A stretch of DNA of 8,461 nt from Patescibacteria group bacterium (lineage in GTDB: Bacteria; Patescibacteriota; Patescibacteriia; Patescibacteriales; UBA12465): assembly GCA_021734825.1 (NCBI GenBank), contig JAIPIE010000034.1, forward strand, positions 1-8,461, given 5' to 3'. Both the position numbers and the translations under genes were made by a program. A model generated the notes under the pieces. It made no database searches. It was not told where the DNA came from and saw only the letters and a list, made by a program, of their open reading frames with translations. The number at the start of each line of letters is the position of its first letter. Positions within the stretch are counted from its first letter, which is position 1. Below, piece by piece: positions 1 to 5,216 of the stretch.

Positions 1-305
1 TTTAAGGCATCCTTGCTGCGCATGCCAATAAACTCATCAATTACTTCTCCGCCTTTAAATAATTTCATGTTAGGAATGCTCTGAATTTGATATTTAACAG
101 CGAGCTCTTGATTCTCAGGATTTTCTGTATCAATTTTAATAATTTTTACTTTTCCTTCAAGTTCTCCAGCTAGCTCGTCCAAGATTGGAGCCATCATACG
201 ACAAGGCATACACCAAGGAGCCCAAAAATCTACTAACACCGGCACTTCACTTTTTAATACCTGTGCTTCAAAATCACTTTTTAATAAATCAGTTGCTTTA
301 CTCAT
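1..305 (-). CDS. trxA: Thioredoxin (3' end cut by window edge)
   Basis: Small cytoplasmic disulfide reductase of the thioredoxin fold. I translated it by hand from the ATG at 305; 101 residues are visible before the window edge, close to the 105-110 typical of the family, so only a few C-terminal residues are missing. The active site is WCMPC (Cys32 and Cys35), preceded by the typical VLVDFWAP strand, and the cis-proline loop SIPNM has Pro78. The C-terminal FKGGEVIDEFIG strand pair is also typical. The residue after the first Cys is Met rather than the usual Gly, which may shift redox potential or partner choice. It lies 70 nt downstream of the CsoR/CstR-like repressor gene on the same strand and is probably cotranscribed with it, suggesting a thiol-related role for that regulator (inference). 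No Shine-Dalgarno sequence precedes the start. The family call is secure. Confidence 0.95.
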   Translation of the reverse strand, partial: MSKATDLLKSDFEAQVLKSEVPVLVDFWAPWCMPCRMMAPILDELAGELEGKVKIIKIDTENPENQELAVKYQIQSIPNMKLFKGGEVIDEFIGMRSKDAL

Positions 306-314
306 AATTTTTGT

Positions 315-348
315 AACAGCTTTTCACAATTTATATAAATAAGCTGTT
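315..348. repeat. 8-bp inverted repeat in the repressor-thioredoxin gap
   Basis: AACAGCTT at 315-322 is the exact reverse complement of AAGCTGTT at 341-348, with an 18-nt AT-rich spacer. It lies just upstream of the thioredoxin start, so it is either a hairpin in the leader before that ORF or a binding site. A TATAAA-like hexamer on the minus strand (330-335) falls in the spacer, but no convincing -35 accompanies it. Chance occurrence in AT-rich DNA is possible. Confidence 0.4.
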
Positions 349-375
349 TTTATTATTTCTATTTATTATTTATAT

Positions 376-621
376 TTATTTTTTAATTATTTCTTTAAAT
401 AAATTTTCCATCTTTGTTCTTTTTTCTGGAGCCAAGCGAACACCCAGACAACGATCAAATTCTACAGAAAGAATTTTTTCAGTTAAAGAAGAGACGGCTG
501 ATTTCACCGCCTTCATCTGCGTCAACAGAGCAAAACAGTCATCGGGAGACTCAATCAACATTTTTTTAATTCCTTCTAGTTGACCAATTATATTATTAAT
601 TCTTTGTTCACTTGTTTTCAT
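376..621 (-). CDS. CsoR/CstR-family transcriptional repressor
   Basis: All-alpha DNA-binding repressor of the metal-sensitive/DUF156 family (CsoR, RcnR, FrmR, CstR), which binds GC-rich palindromes as a tetramer. With the start used here it has 81 residues. The family signature RINNIIGQLEGI is at 7-18. The two conserved thiols are Cys29 (in PDDCFALL) and Cys58 (in VEFDRCL). The position four residues before the second Cys, which is His in copper-sensing CsoR, is Glu54. The Cu(I) site is therefore incomplete and the protein resembles the dithiol CstR persulfide sensors more than CsoR; the ligand is unknown. A longer reading from the ATG at 648 adds nine residues outside the family fold, and that ATG overlaps the predicted -10 region, so 621 is preferred. 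A matching operator lies just upstream and a thioredoxin gene follows. Family secure, inducer inferred. Confidence 0.88.
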   Translation of the reverse strand: MKTSEQRINNIIGQLEGIKKMLIESPDDCFALLTQMKAVKSAVSSLTEKILSVEFDRCLGVRLAPEKRTKMENLFKEIIKK

Positions 622-638
622 ATATCTTAATATACACC

Positions 639-668
639 AGTTTAGCATACACCCCCAGGGGGTGTCAA
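639..668 (-). promoter_or_regulatory. Promoter of the repressor-thioredoxin unit
   Basis: Reading the minus strand, a perfect -35 box TTGACA (668-663) is followed after 18 nt by TAAACT (644-639), a 4/6 match to the -10 consensus with an extended TGC just before it (647-645). Transcription should start near 632, giving a leader of about 11 nt to the ATG at 621. The -35 box begins 7 nt beyond the stop codon of the upstream methyltransferase gene, and I see no terminator between them, so read-through from the larger operon is also possible. Confidence 0.7.
649..665. promoter_or_regulatory. Probable CsoR/CstR-type operator (17-bp palindrome)
   Basis: ACACCCCCAGGGGGTGT is a perfect inverted repeat with 8-bp arms around a central A/T pair. 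It is a striking GC-rich island in AT-rich DNA. A run of Cs meeting a run of Gs inside an A/T-flanked palindrome is the known operator style of the CsoR/RcnR/CstR family, whose member is encoded immediately downstream. It overlaps the end of the -35 box and fills most of the promoter spacer, so bound repressor should block RNA polymerase. In RNA it could fold into a hairpin, but no U-tract follows on either strand, so it is not a standard terminator. Confidence 0.82.
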
Positions 669-675
669 GGTGTGG

Positions 676-1365
676 CTATTCTTTTACTGCTATTACCCAA
701 TAATTATGCCTATCATCGTGTTCCGTTTCTATTTTCCAGCCAGCTCTTAGTATCTCCTGTTTAAAGCTTTTTTTAGTAAAATAATGATAATAGCGTAAAC
801 AAGTCTCTTTGCCCTTACTGTCCTTCCAAGGAAAAACTAATTCTCTTAGAGGAAACTGATACTGACCAATTATTTTTTTAAAAAAATTTAGATATATGTT
901 ATTTTTATATTTTCCCTTCATTTTCCAAAAACTAATCACTAAACGCGCACCGGGGCTAGAGACTGTTAAAAAATTTTGCAATGCCTTTATTCTATCTTTT
1001 CTGCCAGGAATATGACTAAGAACTGCTGAACAAAATATTAGAGAAAATTTTTGAGAGGGAATAGCAAGTGAGATTAAATCAGTTTTTTTAAAACTATATC
1101 CAGGGTGCAAGTTCTTTGCTATATCTACTAAAGAAGAGCTTTGATCAATGCCTAAATACCTATCTGGGTTATTTTTAATATAATCTAATAAACGACCATT
1201 ACCACAACCAGCATCTAACACAAAATCATCTGCCTTTATCTGCTCACTTGCCCATATAAAATCGGGAGCAGCGATTTTACTGCGCGTGCTACTAAAATGC
1301 TCCGCTGTTAATTCATAGGAATCTAAAACAATTTTTTTTAATTTTTCTAAGTTCTTATTATCCAT
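676..1365 (-). CDS. Trm9/ALKBH8-like class I SAM methyltransferase (putative tRNA wobble-uridine)
   Basis: SAM-dependent methyltransferase of 229 residues. The SAM-binding motif I is VLDAGCGNG (49-57), the acidic residue after strand 2 is Asp74 in LGIDQS, and VLSHIP (115-120) is at the motif IV position. Features beyond the generic fold recall eukaryotic Trm9/ALKBH8, which methylate cm5U34 of tRNA to mcm5U34: an N-terminal Y-x3-A-x-HFSSTRSK segment (17-30), a FPW element (178-180), RYYHYF (191-196) and a C-terminal NYWVIAVK (221-228). It lacks the long low-complexity insert of yeast Trm9. The start lies 2 nt after the recQ stop, so translation is probably coupled. It is the last gene of an apparent operon that begins with an Elp3-type enzyme, which would make the substrate. 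The methyltransferase call is certain; the Trm9-like assignment rests on motif resemblance from memory and operon context. Confidence 0.75.
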   Translation of the reverse strand: MDNKNLEKLKKIVLDSYELTAEHFSSTRSKIAAPDFIWASEQIKADDFVLDAGCGNGRLLDYIKNNPDRYLGIDQSSSLVDIAKNLHPGYSFKKTDLISLAIPSQKFSLIFCSAVLSHIPGRKDRIKALQNFLTVSSPGARLVISFWKMKGKYKNNIYLNFFKKIIGQYQFPLRELVFPWKDSKGKETCLRYYHYFTKKSFKQEILRAGWKIETEHDDRHNYWVIAVKE

Positions 1366-1367
1366 AC

Positions 1368-3125
1368 TTAGTAATCGCCTAAATATTCTTTAGTCGGCAA
1401 CTTGTGTTTTCTTAAGCAATTGTCACAAGCGCCACAAGCTTTAGCGTCATTTTCGCCAAAATATTTTAAAATATATTGCTGACGACAAGTATTACTATAT
1501 ACATAAGCCTCCATTTCATTAAGCTTATTACGGGCATGTTCTGCTTTTAGCTCTAGGGCTTTAAAGTTAAGAGACAAATCATCTGGAGAAACAAATTTTA
1601 ATATTCTAATCTCTGTACCTTTAAAGGGTGGGCGATACTTCAATAATTCCTGTTCGGCTAATTTTTTAATGGCTCGATTTAACACCTCTTTCTTGACATG
1701 TAAAACAACGGCCACTTCTTCAGCTGAAAATTGCCAACCAGCCATCAGCTCTTTTTCATATTTTTCTCTAAGTTTTTCGGCGATGACCAGCTGCACCTTC
1801 GCTCGTGTGCTAATACTATCTATTAATTCGTCCCAAGTAGATAAAAGTTTGACATATGTGTTACTGGTGCGTTCATTTGGTCGTGAAACATAACCTTCTT
1901 TTTCTAATATTTTAATAGCCGTGCCAATAGCCATATCTGGCGCAGACTCAGATAAATGCTGACCAATCTCAGCATAAGTAATTAAAATAGAATTCTCAGC
2001 ATCTGCCTTTTCTGCGTGGGCATCAAGTAAATATTGATACGTCTCCTTAATCATATTAGGACTAGGATTGTCTCCAGAAATAAAAAACTCCTGTAAGTAA
2101 CGGTCGGAAGGAGAATAGAAAAGGATACAAAAACTAGTTAATCCATCTCTGCCAGCTCGACCAGCTTCTTGATAATAAGCCTCTAGTGTCCCGGGCAAAT
2201 CGTGATGGATCACAAAACGGATATTTTTCTTATTAATCCCTAAGCCAAAAGCATTAGTGGCAACTACTACCTGCGCCTGACCTTGCATAAACTGTTCTTG
2301 CACCCAAGCGCGACTATCGCTATCAATGCCAGCGTGATAAGAAACCGCTTTAATACCATGATCTGATAAATACTCTACAATTTCATCTGCCTTGGAGCGC
2401 GTGCCTACATAAACAATACCTGATTCACCTTCTTGGCTACTAATGGCATCAAAAATATATTCCATTTTACGACTATTATTAGTCACTACTGCAGCAAATT
2501 GCAAGTTTGGGCGAGAAAAACCACTAATAATAAGCTCATATTCTTTAAATCCTAATTGACGAGCAATATCTTCACGCACCTCTGGTGTTGCTGTCGCCGT
2601 TAAAGCGGCCACTGGCGGTGAACCACATAATTTTATTGCCTCCTTTAAACGCAAATAACTGGGGCGAAAATCGTGCCCCCACTGACTAATACAATGAGCC
2701 TCATCAATAGCCAATAAGGAAACATTTATTTTTTTTAATTCACTAATAAAGGCTTGGTTATAGAAACGTTCAGGGGCAATATAAACCAAACGATAATATG
2801 AACTTCTTATTTTTTCTAAACGCAAGGCCAGTTCCTGTGGCGACACTGAAGAATTAATAAAGGTGGCGGGAATGCCGACTTTTTCCAAAGAATCAACCTG
2901 ATCTTTCATTAAAGCAATCAGAGGGGATACAACCAGGGTAATTCCCTCTAAAACGAGGGATGGTAATTGAAAAATCATTGATTTACCACCTCCGGTCGGC
3001 AGGACTGTAATGGTATTTTGCCCGTTTAAAATAGAATCAATCGCCTTTTCTTGTCCAGGACGAAAAGATCCATAATTAAAATGGATCTTAAGTAATTCTA
3101 GTAATTGTCTTTTCTTATCTATCAT
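1368..3125 (-). CDS. recQ: ATP-dependent DNA helicase, RecQ family
   Basis: 3'-5' superfamily 2 DNA helicase for recombination and replication-fork repair, 585 residues. All core motifs are present in order: Q-motif region FRPGQEKAI (21-29), Walker A TGGGKS (44-49), SPLIALMKDQ (67-76), DEAH (141-144) followed by the RecQ aromatic-rich loop CISQWGHDFRPSY (145-157), TATAT (176-180), GIVYVGTR (236-243), and ATNAFGLGI with QEAGRAGRDG (289-297 and 319-328). The zinc-site cysteines Cys547, Cys564, Cys567 and Cys570 lie at the very C-terminus, after a region of about 200 residues with winged-helix-like segments. In E. coli RecQ the zinc module instead directly follows the helicase core. There is no room for a C-terminal HRDC domain. 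This arrangement is familiar from the shorter RecQ-like helicases of many bacteria. The start lies 2 nt after the folD stop. Confidence 0.95.
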   Translation of the reverse strand: MIDKKRQLLELLKIHFNYGSFRPGQEKAIDSILNGQNTITVLPTGGGKSMIFQLPSLVLEGITLVVSPLIALMKDQVDSLEKVGIPATFINSSVSPQELALRLEKIRSSYYRLVYIAPERFYNQAFISELKKINVSLLAIDEAHCISQWGHDFRPSYLRLKEAIKLCGSPPVAALTATATPEVREDIARQLGFKEYELIISGFSRPNLQFAAVVTNNSRKMEYIFDAISSQEGESGIVYVGTRSKADEIVEYLSDHGIKAVSYHAGIDSDSRAWVQEQFMQGQAQVVVATNAFGLGINKKNIRFVIHHDLPGTLEAYYQEAGRAGRDGLTSFCILFYSPSDRYLQEFFISGDNPSPNMIKETYQYLLDAHAEKADAENSILITYAEIGQHLSESAPDMAIGTAIKILEKEGYVSRPNERTSNTYVKLLSTWDELIDSISTRAKVQLVIAEKLREKYEKELMAGWQFSAEEVAVVLHVKKEVLNRAIKKLAEQELLKYRPPFKGTEIRILKFVSPDDLSLNFKALELKAEHARNKLNEMEAYVYSNTCRQQYILKYFGENDAKACGACDNCLRKHKLPTKEYLGDY

Positions 3126-3127
3126 GA

Positions 3128-3928
3128 TTATTTAAGATTATTTTGCTGCTTGAATATCTGCCAAACATTATAAAACAAATAAGCGATAGTCATCGGACCG
3201 ATTCCTCCGGGAACTGGCGTTAAAAAAGAAGCTTTTTCCTCCACATCCTTCTGATCAACATCCCCCAACACTTTGTCTTCAAGTTTAGTGATGCCAATAT
3301 CAATTAAAACTGCCTCTTTTTTAATCATTTCTTTTTTAATCTTATGCGGCTCACCTAAGGCACTGATTAATAAATCTGCCTGAACTGAGTCTTTCCTGTT
3401 TATAATTTTCATGCCTCTTTTTACCAACATCTCCCTAATCGTTTCTCCAAAAATTTCTGAGTTATAAAAAATACAGGCTTTTTTGTTTTCAGCAATAAAA
3501 TTCACTTCATCTAAACAGGCAGATATCGAAGCTAAGACAGGAGAAATAATATAATCAGGATGACGAGGATGAAAACCATCCACATCTTTAGCGGGGCTAA
3601 TAGCTTCAATGATTTTATCGGTGGGCAAATGACTTGGTAAGGGAAGTTGAATTAAAATAGCATCCACGGTCTTATCATTATTTAAAAAATTTATCACCGA
3701 CAAAACTTCTTCAGAAGAAACTTGTGCTTCTAATTTATATAAATGTGTATCAATCCCAACTTTTTTAGCCTCAGCCTCCTTTAAAGAAACGTATAGCTGA
3801 GAATCACTACGTTCGCCTACTAGAATAATAGCCAAGTTCGGCCTCTGTCCTTGCAGATTATAAATTTTTTGAGCAATATCATCTTTAATTCGATTAGCGA
3901 TGGCTTTGCCGTCAATTAGTTTCAACAT
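3128..3928 (-). CDS. folD: FolD-family methylenetetrahydrofolate dehydrogenase/cyclohydrolase (divergent cofactor site)
   Basis: Cytoplasmic enzyme interconverting 5,10-methylene-, methenyl- and 10-formyl-tetrahydrofolate; 266 residues, slightly short for the family. The folate-side residues are intact: Tyr46 and Lys50 in SQLYVSLK, QLPLP (94-98), KDVDGFHP (114-121) and the C-terminal TPVPGGIGPMT (237-247). Two family signatures are lost. The PCTP element expected after DGFHP is replaced by ISPVLASISA, and the NADP-binding GRSxIVGxP is replaced by FYNSEIFGE (154-162). The protein may have altered cofactor use or keep mainly cyclohydrolase activity (inference). It starts 24 nt after glyA, whose product supplies its substrate. 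No Shine-Dalgarno sequence is visible. Family call secure, full bifunctionality uncertain. Confidence 0.9.
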   Translation of the reverse strand: MLKLIDGKAIANRIKDDIAQKIYNLQGQRPNLAIILVGERSDSQLYVSLKEAEAKKVGIDTHLYKLEAQVSSEEVLSVINFLNNDKTVDAILIQLPLPSHLPTDKIIEAISPAKDVDGFHPRHPDYIISPVLASISACLDEVNFIAENKKACIFYNSEIFGETIREMLVKRGMKIINRKDSVQADLLISALGEPHKIKKEMIKKEAVLIDIGITKLEDKVLGDVDQKDVEEKASFLTPVPGGIGPMTIAYLFYNVWQIFKQQNNLK

Positions 3929-3952
3929 ATTTAAGAGTAACTTTTTTAATAA

Positions 3953-5194
3953 TTATAAGGATAGTGGAAATTCTTGACACAAACTTTTAACTTCGGCTTT
4001 TATTTCAGTCAAAACCCTAACATCATCTTTTCCTTTTAAGGCTCGATCAATAAAACTAGCAATCTTTTCCATTTCTATCTCTTTCATGCCTCTGGTTGTA
4101 ACTGCTGGAGTGCCTAAACGGACACCCGAAGGATTTAAGGGTGGTTTAGGATCATTGGGAATAGTTGAACGAGAAACTGATATACCGACTGCTTCCAGGG
4201 CTTGCTCAGCCTCTTTGCCACCAATATTTAAAACACTTAAATCTACCACTAAGAGATGATTATCGGTACCACCGGAAACAATGCCGTAACCCTTATTAAT
4301 CAAAGATTGCGCTAATGCCTTAGCATTACTAATAATCTGGCGCGAATATTCTTGAAATTCCGGCTTTAAAGCTTCACCAAAAGCAACAGCCTTGGCAGCA
4401 GTAACATTATCATGGGGACCGCCTTGCATACCTGGAAAGACCGCTCGATTTACCTGTTTAGCATATTTTTCTTTACACATTATAATTGCTCCGCGTGGGC
4501 CACGTAAAGTTTTGTGTGTAGTGGTAGAGACAACATCAAATATTGGCACCGGATTAGCAATTTGTTTACCGGCAATCAATCCAGCAATATGCGCGATGTC
4601 AGCAAAAGTGAAAGCTCCAATTTCATCAGCAATCGCCTTAAATCCATCCCAATCAATTTCTCGAGAATAAGCACTAAAACCAGCCACAATCATTTTCGGC
4701 TTTTCTTCTAGGGCAACCCTTCTCACTTCAGCCATATCAATCATTCCCGTTTCAGGATCAACGCCATATTGAACAAAATTATATAAGCGTCCAGAAAAGT
4801 TAACACTGTGTCCATGTGATAAATGTCCGCCGTGATCAAGGCGAAGCCCTAAAACTTTATCGCCAGGTTCCAAAAAAGCCATATAGACAGCGGCGTTGGC
4901 CGGAGAACCGGAAAGAGCCTGAACGTTTACATGTTCAGCAGAAAATAATTCTTTAGCGCGTTCAATTGCTAAAAGCTCCACCTCATCAATAATGGTATTC
5001 CCGCCATAATAACGTTTAGCCGGATAACCCTCGCTATATTTATTAGTTAAAATTGAACCTAAAGCAATTCGCACCGCCAGGGAAGTGTAATTTTCAGAGG
5101 CAATTAACTCAATTTCGTTACTCTGACGCTCAGTTTCACGAGCAATAATGTCCGCGATAATTGGGTCTTGTTTAATTAAGCTCATTTCTTGCAT
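3953..5194 (-). CDS. glyA: Serine hydroxymethyltransferase
   Basis: PLP-dependent cytoplasmic enzyme converting serine and tetrahydrofolate to glycine and 5,10-methylene-tetrahydrofolate, the main entry of one-carbon units. The 413 residues match the usual length (E. coli about 417). The PLP lysine is Lys228 in STTTHKTLRGPRG. Other landmarks are ELIASENY (29-36), YYGGN (62-66), LSGSPANAAVY (94-104), DHGGHLSHG (120-128), FADIAHIAG (197-205) with the PLP-contacting Asp199 and His202, and the substrate-carboxylate Arg359 in PSGVRLGTPA. An alternative start is Met4 at 5185; nothing in the sequence settles the choice. It lies 22 nt downstream of the Elp3-type gene and 24 nt upstream of folD, so the two one-carbon enzymes are made together. 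Confidence 0.97.
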   Translation of the reverse strand: MQEMSLIKQDPIIADIIARETERQSNEIELIASENYTSLAVRIALGSILTNKYSEGYPAKRYYGGNTIIDEVELLAIERAKELFSAEHVNVQALSGSPANAAVYMAFLEPGDKVLGLRLDHGGHLSHGHSVNFSGRLYNFVQYGVDPETGMIDMAEVRRVALEEKPKMIVAGFSAYSREIDWDGFKAIADEIGAFTFADIAHIAGLIAGKQIANPVPIFDVVSTTTHKTLRGPRGAIIMCKEKYAKQVNRAVFPGMQGGPHDNVTAAKAVAFGEALKPEFQEYSRQIISNAKALAQSLINKGYGIVSGGTDNHLLVVDLSVLNIGGKEAEQALEAVGISVSRSTIPNDPKPPLNPSGVRLGTPAVTTRGMKEIEMEKIASFIDRALKGKDDVRVLTEIKAEVKSLCQEFPLSL

Positions 5195-5216
5195 ATATTT
5201 AATATATTGAGCTTTA

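Noticed and set aside
315..355. Inverted repeat plus T-run as a plus-strand terminator
   Set aside because: No plus-strand gene ends here and the 18-nt loop is too long for a typical terminator.
622..648. Nine-residue N-terminal extension of the repressor from the ATG at 648
   Set aside because: The extension is outside the family fold and the ATG overlaps the extended -10 element directly beside the operator, so it would not be in the mRNA.
649..665. Palindrome as an intrinsic terminator for the recQ-methyltransferase operon
   Set aside because: The hairpin would be strong but no T-run follows on either strand; the position inside a promoter next to a CsoR-family gene fits an operator better.
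1669..1893. Plus-strand ORF opposite the RecQ gene
   Set aside because: Antisense shadow of a strongly conserved coding region; Ser/Thr-rich translation with no family features.
4392..4711. Two plus-strand ORFs opposite glyA
   Set aside because: Both lie antisense to the conserved catalytic core of serine hydroxymethyltransferase and have no independent support.
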